64,000 nt of DNA, from positions 23,629 to 87,628 of the IMG/VR virus record IMGVR_UViG_3300044631_000905. One strand, 5' to 3'. This DNA comes from a virus. The translations under genes and the position numbers were made by a program. Under the pieces are notes generated by a model that was not told the DNA's origin, ran no database searches, and saw only the letters and a program-made list of their open reading frames with translations. Every line of letters starts with the position of its first letter. Position 1 is the stretch's first letter. Positions 56,970 to 64,000 of the stretch are shown here, piece after piece.

Positions 56970-57074
56970 ATGGAAAAAGAAAATATGAGTAGCACAATAT
57001 TTTCAGCAATGACTATTTTTGGTATAATAGGTTTATTGATTATTTGGTCACTTGATCACGCATATGTAAAATGA
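56970..57074 (+). CDS. Tiny membrane protein, 34 aa
   Basis: One span S-A-M-T-I-F-G-I-I-G-L-L-I-I-W-S-L. Overlaps the next ORF by 4 bases (ATGA), which supports translation. Size is like photosystem small subunits, but no match is recognised. Confidence 0.45.
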   Translation: MEKENMSSTIFSAMTIFGIIGLLIIWSLDHAYVK

Positions 57075-57187
57075 TCTTTCATATTGTAGAATATCTGGCA
57101 CATAGTCCAGTTTGGTTGTTTATATGTGGTATGGGGTTGACAACCGTTCCAATAATGGGTATAATGTTTATACACCGAACTAAATAA
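57071..57187 (+). CDS. Tiny membrane protein, 38 aa
   Basis: Two-part hydrophobic sequence (V-W-L-F-I-C-G-M-G-L-T-T-V-P-I-M-G-I-M-F-I). Its codons contain a full consensus promoter, so the sequence serves two roles or the ORF is accidental. Confidence 0.4.
   Translation: MIFHIVEYLAHSPVWLFICGMGLTTVPIMGIMFIHRTK
57137..57165 (+). promoter_or_regulatory. Perfect consensus promoter for tRNA-Pro
   Basis: TTGACA (57137-57142), 17 bases, TATAAT (57160-57165), exact at all 12 positions. Late-type CTAAATA (57180-57186) also precedes the tRNA. Confidence 0.9.
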
Positions 57188-57195
57188 CGGTGTAA

Positions 57196-57269
57196 CGGGG
57201 TGTAGCGCAGTTTGGTAGCGCATCCGCTTTGGGAGCGGGAGGTCGTAGGTTCGAATCCTATTACCCCGA
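57196..57269 (+). tRNA. tRNA-Pro (TGG), copy 2
   Basis: Acceptor CGGGGTG with TACCCCG, anticodon stem with CCGC/GCGG and loop TTTGGGA, T loop GGTTCGAATCC. The 5' 20 bases are nearly the same as copy 1. Confidence 0.95.
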
Positions 57270-57293
57270 TCGCCAGTTCCTTAACTGGCACAC

Positions 57294-57322
57294 TTGACAC
57301 ACAAGTCTCAAACCCTTATAAT
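57294..57322 (+). promoter_or_regulatory. Perfect consensus sigma-70 promoter
   Basis: TTGACA (57294-57299), 17 bases, TATAAT (57317-57322). It drives the genes from 57346. Confidence 0.9.
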
Positions 57323-57345
57323 ACTAGAGCAAACAAAACAAAACA

Positions 57346-57561
57346 ATGTCTCTGATCCAAAAATTCAAGAAAGATGTTAGCACTCTTCGTCTTGCTGCTA
57401 ACGGAGAAATCTACCTTGATGTAAAGAGTCCGAAACTTTATAAAAAAGTCCGTCGTTTTTATGAGAACGAAGGTGTAGTATTTTCTGGAGACCCTCTGGA
57501 TGACTACGAAATGCTAATGGAATACGTTCTTGCCGATCTTGAGTCCATTGAGGTTGCATGA
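57346..57561 (+). CDS. Hypothetical protein, 71 aa
   Basis: M-S-L-I-Q-K-F-K-K-D-V-S-T-L-R-L-A, then F-Y-E-N-E-G-V-V-F-S-G-D-P-L-D-D-Y-E. Overlaps the next gene by 4 bases. Expressed from a perfect host-type promoter, so probably early. Function unknown. Confidence 0.6.
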   Translation: MSLIQKFKKDVSTLRLAANGEIYLDVKSPKLYKKVRRFYENEGVVFSGDPLDDYEMLMEYVLADLESIEVA

Positions 57562-57803
57562 GTACCAAAGTTATTCTTGAACGAGAAGGATTTAGATTCG
57601 TTGAAAGGGGGATTATTGAACTAAACGGAAAACCAGATTTTCGTCTTCAAACGCAAGATTATTATTCTAAAAGGTGGAATGACGTTTATTTGTTTGATAA
57701 TTCTATGCAATGTTCTGTTGCAATGGAAGATATTGAATATGCGAAATGGTTGACTAATCAACCCTGTTACATTGATCCCGATGATATTGAATATTGGGAT
57801 TAA
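57558..57803 (+). CDS. Small acidic-aromatic protein, copy 2
   Basis: An 81-residue paralog of 41156-41395: V-I-L-E-R-E-G-F-R-F-V-E-R-G-I-I-E-L-N-G-K-P-D-F-R-L-Q, W-N-D-V-Y-L-F-D-N, E-D-I-E-Y-A-K-W-L. Function unknown. Confidence 0.6.
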   Translation: MSTKVILEREGFRFVERGIIELNGKPDFRLQTQDYYSKRWNDVYLFDNSMQCSVAMEDIEYAKWLTNQPCYIDPDDIEYWD

Positions 57804-57804
57804 T

Positions 57805-57850
57805 CGTCACGGATGGACGTTAACAGCACTGGTCGGGAGCAAACCCCCCT
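57805..57850 (+). ncRNA. Conserved non-coding element A, copy 2
   Basis: Hairpin CGTC (57805-57808), 7-base loop, GACG (57816-57819), then CTGGTCGGGA (57829-57838) and C6-T. See copy 1 at 41769. Confidence 0.5.
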
Positions 57851-57851
57851 T

Positions 57852-58079
57852 ATGTCTAAAACAAGTGTCCTAAGGTATCTTGGGAACCTTCTTCTTATAA
57901 TTGGTTATCAAACTATGTTATGGGGAGATTTTAAATATGGTTTGCTGGTCAAAGTTATTGGAGGATTTCTAACAGTACCTTTTGCCATTAAACTTAAACT
58001 TTGGGATGTATTATTCTTATGTGCATTCTTTGGTATTACCGAGATATCAAAGTTAACCCAACTTTTCTTAGTTTCATAA
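57852..58079 (+). CDS. Small multi-span membrane protein, 75 aa
   Basis: Two or three hydrophobic segments: Y-L-G-N-L-L-L-I-I-G-Y, V-K-V-I-G-G-F-L-T-V-P-F and V-L-F-L-C-A-F-F-G-I. The start M-S-K-T equals that of the unrelated gene at 41845, and element A precedes both. Function unknown. Confidence 0.6.
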   Translation: MSKTSVLRYLGNLLLIIGYQTMLWGDFKYGLLVKVIGGFLTVPFAIKLKLWDVLFLCAFFGITEISKLTQLFLVS

Positions 58080-58140
58080 AACTGAGTGGTGGAGTCAAAT
58101 ATGACCCTATATGAGTTTACGGCATCTCTCAAATGACGTT

Positions 58141-58204
58141 GGTGCGGATGGGACTCTCTCCCGCCTGGTTTCCAATTTCCAGTCAAAGAATTGGTGGCGA
58201 GCCT
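58141..58204 (+). ncRNA. Conserved non-coding element B, copy 2
   Basis: 27-base block identical to copy 1 (58141-58167), hairpin CCAATTT (58172-58178) with GAATTGG (58188-58194), then TGGCGAGCC. See 42058. Confidence 0.6.
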
Positions 58205-58216
58205 GAAAGACCTAGG

Positions 58217-58251
58217 GGAGAGTTGCATAAACTCTCCTTTTTTGGTATAAT
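58217..58251 (+). promoter_or_regulatory. Terminator-promoter composite before the glycan cluster
   Basis: Hairpin GGAGAGTT (58217-58224) with AACTCTCC (58230-58237), then six T: a strong terminator. -35-like TTGCAT (58223-58228) spans the loop, and 17 bases later is an extended -10, TGGTATAAT (58243-58251). Confidence 0.8.
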
Positions 58252-58273
58252 GATTTGATATTAAAATAATTGT

Positions 58274-59095
58274 ATGAACTTACATTTAACTTACTTTGGA
58301 GATAATAATTTCTCTATTGGTAAGAATAGAATACGAAAGCAAGCAGAAGAATTTGAAGTATTCAAATCTATTCAAGAGTTCGGTGAAGATGATTTAGTTG
58401 GCGATTTCTGGGAAAATAATGCCAGCAAAATGATGGAGCAGCGATCTGGTATGCCAAGTAGATTTTATGGATACTATGCTTGCAAATCTTATTTTGTTGG
58501 AGAAGCACTTAAAAATATACCAAAAGATGAAGTCCTTTTATATATTGATTCTGGTTGTGAGTTGAATAAGAATGGTGTAGAGAAACTTCAGCAATATTAT
58601 CAAGAGTGTCTGGAAACATCTGGAGTTTTTTTCGCGCTAGATCTTCCAGAGATTCAATGGACTAAGATGGATACTTATCGTAGAATTATGGGTGAAAATG
58701 ATGAGTACCTGATGACCAGACAAATTATTTCTGGTATCTTCTTGATAAAGAATAATGATTTGATGAGAGGTATTGTTGATAAATGGAAGTCTATTTCCAT
58801 CGAAGATAATGGTCATTATCTTGATGATACACTATCAAAACTTTTAAATGATTCAATTTTTAGAGAAAATAGGCATGATCAATCTATCCTGTCTTTATTA
58901 TTGAAGCTGGAGGCAGAATCTCATGACTTTACATTCCACGAGGATGATACTTATGAAACAATTTGGAATGCTGCTGGAATATCTGGAGTTCCTGTTGGTC
59001 AACAGCAGGCAAAGATATGGAATACCTATGGTAGAGAATATCCAATCTGGGCAACTAGAAATGGTCAAATAGATTTTACAAATTGCGAAGTATGA
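58274..59095 (+). CDS. Glycosyltransferase-like protein
   Basis: A 273-residue protein. L-T-Y-F-G-D-N-N-F start, [10 protein letters not shown], and [10 protein letters not shown] (a D-x-G variant of the GT-A D-x-D) near 88-97, then D-D-T. Likely a sugar transferase of the surface polysaccharide cluster. It overlaps gmd by 4 bases. Confidence 0.65.
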   Translation: MNLHLTYFGDNNFSIGKNRIRKQAEEFEVFKSIQEFGEDDLVGDFWENNASKMMEQRSGMPSRFYGYYACKSYFVGEALKNIPKDEVLLYIDSGCELNKNGVEKLQQYYQECLETSGVFFALDLPEIQWTKMDTYRRIMGENDEYLMTRQIISGIFLIKNNDLMRGIVDKWKSISIEDNGHYLDDTLSKLLNDSIFRENRHDQSILSLLLKLEAESHDFTFHEDDTYETIWNAAGISGVPVGQQQAKIWNTYGREYPIWATRNGQIDFTNCEV

Positions 59096-60093
59096 AAAAA
59101 GCACTAATTACTGGAATCACGGGACAAGATGGATCTTATCTTGCAGAACTTCTTTTAGAAAAGGGTTATGAAGTACACGGCATTATTCGCCGTGCTTCTC
59201 AAATCAATACTCAAAGAATTGACCATTTGTATCAAAATATTAAGTTACATTACGGAGACTTAACAGATTCTACTAATATAGCAAGAGTTATTCAGTTAGT
59301 CCAACCAGATGAAATTTATAATCTTGGTGCTCAGAGTCACGTTAAAGTATCCTTTGAGATGCCTGAATACACTGCTGATGTCGATGGTATGGGCACTCTT
59401 CGTGTTCTTGAAGCAGTGCGTCTCTTGGGTATGGAAGATCGTGTTCGTATTTATCAAGCGTCTACCAGTGAACTTTACGGTCTTGTTCAAGAAATTCCTC
59501 AACGTGAAACTACTCCTTTTTATCCCCGCTCTCCTTATGGTGTAGCGAAGATTTACGGTTATTGGATTACGAAGAATTATCGTGAGTCCTATGGAATGTA
59601 CGCTTGCACTGGTATTCTTTTTAATCACGAATCACCTCGCCGTGGTGAAACCTTTGTAACTCGTAAGATTACTCGCGGTCTTTCTAGAATTTCTGTTGGT
59701 GAGCAAGATGTTCTTGAACTTGGCAATCTAAACGCAAAGCGTGATTGGGGTCACGCTAAAGACTTTGTTGAAGCAATGTGGTTGATGCTTCAACAAGATG
59801 AACCAGATGATTTTGTAATTGCAACAGGCGTTCAATATTCTGTACGTGACTTTGTAGAAGAAGCAGCACCTTATTTTGGTATGAATATTGTGTGGAAAGG
59901 TGAAGGACTTGATGAAGTTGGTATTGATAAAAATACTGGTAGAACTATCATTAAAGTCAACCCTAAATATTTTCGACCTGCTGAAGTAGAGACTTTATTA
60001 GGTGATGCCACTAAGGCAAAGGAAAATCTAGGTTGGGAACCTAAGATTTCTTTTAAACAACTTGTTGAGGATATGTGCATTTATGGACAGTGA
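59092..60093 (+). CDS. gmd: GDP-mannose 4,6-dehydratase
   Basis: A 333-residue short-chain dehydrogenase. NAD(P) loop G-I-T-G-Q-D-G (about 7-13), catalytic S-T-S-E-L-Y-G (about 123-129), and Y-x-x-x-K in S-P-Y-G-V-A-K (about 146-152). It makes GDP-4-keto-6-deoxymannose, the shared precursor of GDP-fucose and GDP-perosamine, both of which can be made by the next genes. Confidence 0.93.
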   Translation: MKKALITGITGQDGSYLAELLLEKGYEVHGIIRRASQINTQRIDHLYQNIKLHYGDLTDSTNIARVIQLVQPDEIYNLGAQSHVKVSFEMPEYTADVDGMGTLRVLEAVRLLGMEDRVRIYQASTSELYGLVQEIPQRETTPFYPRSPYGVAKIYGYWITKNYRESYGMYACTGILFNHESPRRGETFVTRKITRGLSRISVGEQDVLELGNLNAKRDWGHAKDFVEAMWLMLQQDEPDDFVIATGVQYSVRDFVEEAAPYFGMNIVWKGEGLDEVGIDKNTGRTIIKVNPKYFRPAEVETLLGDATKAKENLGWEPKISFKQLVEDMCIYGQ

Positions 60094-61039
60094 AAGTCGC
60101 GTTTATGTTGCTGGAAACAATGGTTTAGTTGGTTCTGCAATTGTTCGTATGCTTCATATGAAAGGGTATACGAACATTCTTTCAACACCTTCTTCTCATT
60201 GGGATTTAAGAAGGCAGGAAGATGTGGAACGATTTTTTAGAATAAATGAACCAGAATACGTTTATCTTGCAGCAGCAAAGGTTGGTGGGATCGGTGCAAA
60301 TAATGATTACCCAGCACATTTCATTTATGATAACTTGATGATTCAATCAAACATTATCGATGCTGCTAGAAAGTTTGGAGTTAAAAAACTTTTGTTTCTT
60401 GGATCATCGTGCATCTATCCTAAGTTTGCAACTCAACCGATTACTGAAGACCAATTGATGACTGGTCCGTTAGAACCAACTAATGATGCATATGCAGTTG
60501 CTAAAATTGCTGGTATCAAAATGTGTCAGGCATATCGTAAACAATATGGGTTTAATGCTATTTCATTGATGCCTACAAATCTTTATGGTCCTAATGACAA
60601 CTTTGATTTAGAGACATCTCATGTTCTTCCTGGAATGATTGCAAAGTTTCATAATGCAAGTAGAGATGGATATATTATAGATCCAGGTGGTCCTTGGCAC
60701 AGTCCCTCAGTAAAACTCTGGGGAGATGGTTCTTCAATGAGGGAGTTCTTACACGTTGATGATCTTGCAGAGGCTTGTTTTACTTGTATGAAAGATTATA
60801 ATAGTCCAGAACCAATTAATGTTGGAACTGGTGAGGATGTGACAATTAAGGAACTTGCTAAAACCATTGCTGATGTTATTGGTTTTTTTGGGGATATTGA
60901 GTGGGATACTACAAAACCAAATGGAACTCCGCGTAAAGTTTTGAATGTAAATAAAATTAAAGCACTTGGATGGGGACCAAAGATTGATCTCCGTGAAGGT
61001 ATTAAAAAAACTTATCAATGGTATTTGGGGAATATCTAG
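60083..61039 (+). CDS. fcl: GDP-L-fucose synthase
   Basis: A 318-residue epimerase/reductase. V-A-G-N-N-G-L-V-G loop, A-A-K-V-G-G-I, S-S-C-I-Y-P, and Y-A-V-A-K-I-A-G are the WcaG/Fcl signature. It converts GDP-4-keto-6-deoxymannose to GDP-L-fucose. Start ATG 60083 overlaps gmd by 11 bases. Confidence 0.92.
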   Translation: MDSESRVYVAGNNGLVGSAIVRMLHMKGYTNILSTPSSHWDLRRQEDVERFFRINEPEYVYLAAAKVGGIGANNDYPAHFIYDNLMIQSNIIDAARKFGVKKLLFLGSSCIYPKFATQPITEDQLMTGPLEPTNDAYAVAKIAGIKMCQAYRKQYGFNAISLMPTNLYGPNDNFDLETSHVLPGMIAKFHNASRDGYIIDPGGPWHSPSVKLWGDGSSMREFLHVDDLAEACFTCMKDYNSPEPINVGTGEDVTIKELAKTIADVIGFFGDIEWDTTKPNGTPRKVLNVNKIKALGWGPKIDLREGIKKTYQWYLGNI

Positions 61040-61040
61040 T

Positions 61041-62129
61041 ATGATTCCAGTATATCAACCATCAATAACTAATCTTGAAAAAAAGTATGTAAATGAATGT
61101 TTAGATTCTTCTTGGATTTCTTCTAAAGGAAAATATATAGATCTTTTTGAAAAATCTTTTGCACAAAAAACAAATATAGATTATGCTGTTTCTGTATGTA
61201 ATGGGACAGTCGCTTTGCATTTGGCACTTCTTGCACTAGGTATTGGTCCTGGTGATGAGGTAATTGTTCCAACTCTCACTTATATTGCCTCTGTAAATGC
61301 TATTGTTTATTGTGGAGCAACTCCCATATTTGTGGATTCTTTGGAGGAAACCTGGCAAATAAATCCAAAAGAAATAACCAAAAAAATAACCTCAAAGACA
61401 AAGGCAATCATGGTGGTCCATTTGTATGGTCAATCTTGTGATATGAATTCTATTTGCAAAATTGCCCAAGAAAATGGGTTATTTTTGGTTGAAGATTGTG
61501 CCGAAGCATTTGGAACGTATTATCAAGGAAAACATGTGGGTTCTTTTGGAGATATTTCTACCTATAGTTTTTTTGGTAATAAGACTATAACTGCTGGTGA
61601 AGGTGGTATGGTTGTTACTAATAATGAAACTCTATACTTAAGATCACTCCACTTGAAAGGTCAAGGTCTTGCAGAACATCGTCAATATTGGCATGATGTT
61701 ATAGGATATAATTATAGGATGACTAATATTGCTTGTGCTATTGGACAGGCTCAATTAGAGAGGTCTGATGAATTGATTAGTAAAAAAAGAAAAATTGCAG
61801 ATTACTATCACAACGCTTTTGATGGGACTCATGTTCGAACACATAAAGAACAACCTGACACTATACATAGTTATTGGATGAATAGTGTGATATTTGAATG
61901 TAATCAAGAGCAGAGAGATAAATTTAGAGAATATTTAAAGAAAAATAATATAGATACAAGACCTCTATTTTATCCAGTTCATACGATGCCCATGTACTCT
62001 CATAGGTATCAATCTCATAAAGTATCAGAAAATATAAGTAGGAGAGGATTTAATATCCCAAGTTATCCAGATCTAACTGAAAATCAACTTGAATATATTT
62101 GCAATACTATTTTAAACTATAAAATATAA
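61041..62129 (+). CDS. DegT-type sugar aminotransferase (perosamine synthase-like)
   Basis: A 362-residue PLP enzyme: G-T-V-A-L-H-L-A-L (about 58-66), V-E-D-C-A-E-A-F-G (about 155-163), and S-F-F-G-N-K-T-I-T-A-G-E-G-G with the PLP lysine near 184. P-V-Y-Q-P start and this active site fit GDP-perosamine synthase, which uses the gmd product. Start ATG 61041 follows the fcl stop by one base; a longer frame to 60966 is inside fcl. Confidence 0.85.
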   Translation: MIPVYQPSITNLEKKYVNECLDSSWISSKGKYIDLFEKSFAQKTNIDYAVSVCNGTVALHLALLALGIGPGDEVIVPTLTYIASVNAIVYCGATPIFVDSLEETWQINPKEITKKITSKTKAIMVVHLYGQSCDMNSICKIAQENGLFLVEDCAEAFGTYYQGKHVGSFGDISTYSFFGNKTITAGEGGMVVTNNETLYLRSLHLKGQGLAEHRQYWHDVIGYNYRMTNIACAIGQAQLERSDELISKKRKIADYYHNAFDGTHVRTHKEQPDTIHSYWMNSVIFECNQEQRDKFREYLKKNNIDTRPLFYPVHTMPMYSHRYQSHKVSENISRRGFNIPSYPDLTENQLEYICNTILNYKI

Positions 62130-62282
62130 GTGGATATTTCGGAAGAAGAACTTAAAATTTTATGCAAAATAGTTTCTTTTTATATCAAGAAATTTCCAAT
62201 AAATGATGATAAAGTAATTAAAAAATTAATAAAAAAAATTCTTCTATATAGAGTGGAAATTTTACTTGGAGATTTCTCATAA
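62130..62282 (+). CDS. Small protein, 50 aa
   Basis: GTG 62130 directly follows the aminotransferase stop, and the stop TAA overlaps the next ATG (TAATG). Lys/Ile-rich helices (V-I-K-K-L-I-K-K-I-L-L-Y-R). Could be an acyl-carrier-like or adaptor protein; no motif seen. Confidence 0.5.
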   Translation: MDISEEELKILCKIVSFYIKKFPINDDKVIKKLIKKILLYRVEILLGDFS

Positions 62283-62905
62283 TGTTTAATTCTAGGTTCA
62301 TAACAGAACATGAAATGAAATGTCTTGGATTTAAAAGTCTAGGTACAAATATTTTAATTGACGAATCATGTATAATCAATGGAATTGAAAATATTTCAAT
62401 AGGGTCAAATGTTAGAATAGATGCATTTACAATTATAAATTCCTCAAATGGGAATTTAAAAATAGGTTCAAATGTACATATATCAAACAGTTGTTCTTTA
62501 TCTTGTAGTGGTAATGTTGAATTGAAAGATTTTAGTGGATTGTCTAGTGGAGTTAAAATTTATAGCGCATCTGATGATTATTTGGGGAGAAGCATGACAA
62601 ATCCAACTGTCCCGGAAAAATATAAAAAAGTAAAAATCGGAAAAGTTATTTTAGAAAAGCATGTTATAATTGGTTCATCTAGTGTCATACTCCCAAATGT
62701 TACCATTGGTGAGGGTGCTTCTGTTGGAGCACTATCTTTAGTAAAGGATAATCTAGAAGAATGGAGCGTTTATGCAGGATCTCCTGTTAAAAAATTAGGA
62801 AAAAGACTTAAAAAACCTCTTGAATTGGAAAAACTTTTTTTGGAAGAAAATGAACTAGAAGAATATGAAACCGACTTAATTAATTGGAGAAAAAATTATG
62901 GCTGA
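62282..62905 (+). CDS. Hexapeptide-repeat acyltransferase
   Basis: A 207-residue left-handed beta-helix protein with [IVL]-G-x-x-x-x-[IV] repeats (I-S-I-G-S-N-V-R-I, L-K-I-G-S-N-V-H-I) and the catalytic-type H in L-E-K-H-V-I-I-G-S-S-S-V-I-L near 128. Likely N- or O-acetylates a sugar, possibly perosamine. Confidence 0.8.
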   Translation: MFNSRFITEHEMKCLGFKSLGTNILIDESCIINGIENISIGSNVRIDAFTIINSSNGNLKIGSNVHISNSCSLSCSGNVELKDFSGLSSGVKIYSASDDYLGRSMTNPTVPEKYKKVKIGKVILEKHVIIGSSSVILPNVTIGEGASVGALSLVKDNLEEWSVYAGSPVKKLGKRLKKPLELEKLFLEENELEEYETDLINWRKNYG

Positions 62906-63206
62906 CACACTAGGATCTTTAGTAGATAAATTGACCACTGTTGATTTAAAAATGTGGAATAATCAAGAATTGCTCTATGAAATTCGTAGAATGACCTTTG
63001 AAGAATATAAAGCAAAGTATTTTGATGATGAAGAAGGGGCTCAAAGATTATGGGAGTCTTTGAAGAAAGCATGTGACCTTAATGTACAAAGAAATCAATT
63101 GATAGATGAAGTTGATGAAAAGGTTGTAGAAATCATTAAAAATGCTATCTCTGGAGGAGATTTAGACAACGGAAAATACATTCAAAGAAAACATAAAACT
63201 TATTGA
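62898..63206 (+). CDS. DUF4254-like protein of polysaccharide cluster
   Basis: A 102-residue helical protein. T-L-G-S-L-V-D-K-L-T-T-V-D-L-K-M-W-N start and L-N-V-Q-R-N-Q-L-I-D-E-V-D match DUF4254-type proteins common next to glycosyltransferases. Overlaps the acyltransferase by 8 bases. Confidence 0.65.
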   Translation: MADTLGSLVDKLTTVDLKMWNNQELLYEIRRMTFEEYKAKYFDDEEGAQRLWESLKKACDLNVQRNQLIDEVDEKVVEIIKNAISGGDLDNGKYIQRKHKTY

Positions 63207-63212
63207 ATTATA

Positions 63213-63980
63213 ATGAAAAATGCGATTGTCTTAACTCATATGGGCATGGGTGATATTACTTGCATAAGTCCTGCAATTAGATATTATGCAAAAAAATATG
63301 AGAATATCTATATTGCTTGTAAGGAAAGATATTTTAAAAATTGTTTGAGGTTGTATGAAGATGTTGGCAACATCAATATCTTAAAACTAAGTCCTCTAGC
63401 AAATGATAGTGAGTATCAAGAACGTTTAGAAATTAATAAATTTGTGAATGATTTTGGTGATGAATATCATTTATTAACTTGTGGCATATACAAAGAATCT
63501 CATAATTCATTTGATCATTTGCCAGACAATTTTTATATGGATTTGGGATTGGAATTGGAAATATATGAAAGGTATTTTTCTTTACCAAAAAGATTATATG
63601 AGAATGAATACTTTAATAATATTATTGAAAAGTATGATTATATTTTTGTTCATGGAAAAACATCTCTAGTGGATTATACTGACAGAATTATTTCTAACAT
63701 AAGCACAGATAATGTATTATTATGTCCTTCTAAAAATTTGTATCACAAAAATCATGAGTACTATGACATTGCTGAAAGTGTAATTGATCTTCCTTTTTTT
63801 GATTATGTACCTTTAATTCAAAATGCTCAAGAAATTCATTTAGTTGGTAGTTCTTTTTCATGCCTTTCAAAATTTATATCTCAAACAGGAATTAAAAAGT
63901 ATTTGTATAATTACAGTAATTGTGGAATATCGACAAATTTTTTAAAAGATTGGACTATTATTAATAGTGGAGAAAACTAA
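63213..63980 (+). CDS. GT9-like glycosyltransferase
   Basis: A 255-residue protein. H-M-G-M-G-D-I-T-C-I-S-P-A-I-R-Y-Y (about 8-24) resembles the N-terminus of heptosyltransferase-type (family 9) enzymes, and V-G-S-S-F-S-C-L-S-K-F near 208 fits the nucleotide-sugar site. AT-rich. Probably extends the surface glycan. Confidence 0.6.
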   Translation: MKNAIVLTHMGMGDITCISPAIRYYAKKYENIYIACKERYFKNCLRLYEDVGNINILKLSPLANDSEYQERLEINKFVNDFGDEYHLLTCGIYKESHNSFDHLPDNFYMDLGLELEIYERYFSLPKRLYENEYFNNIIEKYDYIFVHGKTSLVDYTDRIISNISTDNVLLCPSKNLYHKNHEYYDIAESVIDLPFFDYVPLIQNAQEIHLVGSSFSCLSKFISQTGIKKYLYNYSNCGISTNFLKDWTIINSGEN

Positions 63981-64000
63981 TGAATTATGTTATTCTCGGA
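63980..64000 (+). CDS. Start of a further gene (partial)
   Basis: ATG 63980 overlaps the preceding stop (TAATG). Only M-N-Y-V-I-L-G is visible, which could begin a Rossmann-fold enzyme. The cluster continues beyond the window. Confidence 0.5.

Noticed and set aside
58141-58204. Element B read as a tRNA on either strand
   Set aside because: The minus strand ends in ACCA-like bases, but the stem-loop sizes do not fit a T arm and no anticodon arm of normal size exists.
1-64000. Photosynthesis genes (psbA, psbD, hli) common in cyanophages
   Set aside because: Looked for and not recognised in this window; they may lie elsewhere in the genome.

Overview
The window is a piece of a T4-like cyanomyovirus genome, most likely from a marine Synechococcus phage. 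The evidence is a colinear T4 core (uvsY, uvsW, 55, 47, 46, 45, 44, 62, regA, 43, uvsX, 41, 61, nrdA, nrdB) mixed with genes typical of cyanophages: a CobS/CobT-like pair, speD, mazG, hsp20, a Dps-like protein and cyanobacterial SLH-OprB porins. Almost all genes lie on the + strand, packed with 1-4 base ATGA or TAATG overlaps. Late promoters resemble the T4 TATAAATA box; others are near-consensus host sigma-70 promoters, nearly all with a 17-base spacer.

Layout. 1-600: end of a structural region (tail-tube-fold protein). 600-23050: replication, recombination and late-transcription module, interleaved with small LSm-like proteins, Dam, an RimK-like ATP-grasp enzyme, SpeD and CobS/CobT-like proteins. 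23060-30560: a large nuclease-like protein, a ligase-fold/adenylyltransferase pair and putative virion proteins, several behind late promoters. 30557-35150: primase and class I ribonucleotide reductase. 35180-38133: a PDDEXK nuclease and three cell-wall hydrolases. 38111-42241: six tRNAs with a porin, glutaredoxin and small genes. 42294-48591: long tail fibre, glycine-rich adhesin, a 2OG oxygenase and a sulfotransferase. 48660-49350: small membrane and soluble proteins. 49351-51350: the only minus-strand operon, with exported proteins. 51415-58204: a second tRNA/porin region with eight tRNAs, an HNH endonuclease, Dps and tiny membrane proteins. 58274 to the end: a surface-polysaccharide cluster (glycosyltransferases, GDP-mannose dehydratase, GDP-fucose synthase, perosamine-synthase-type aminotransferase, acyltransferase).

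How it fits together. The core genes copy and recombine phage DNA and supply the late sigma factor gp55. Nucleotides come from NrdA/NrdB and MazG. The two tRNA/porin regions look like diverged copies of one ancestral cassette: the tail-lysozyme gene with its structured leader, five tRNA species, a zinc-ribbon gene, the porin, a small acidic gene and two non-coding elements all occur in both.

Most interesting signals. (1) Structured RNAs lie between consensus promoters and tRNA genes at 52384-52558 (H-type pseudoknot) and 53145-53400. (2) Two covarying non-coding elements occur once in each cassette copy. (3) Several late promoters sit inside or against terminator hairpins; at 23096 and 35180 the hairpin also hides the ribosome binding site, as known for T4 genes e and 49. 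(4) Some sigma-70 promoters have the -35 box in a terminator loop. (5) There is a pair of host-type porins. All function calls come from motif reading; no database search was run.
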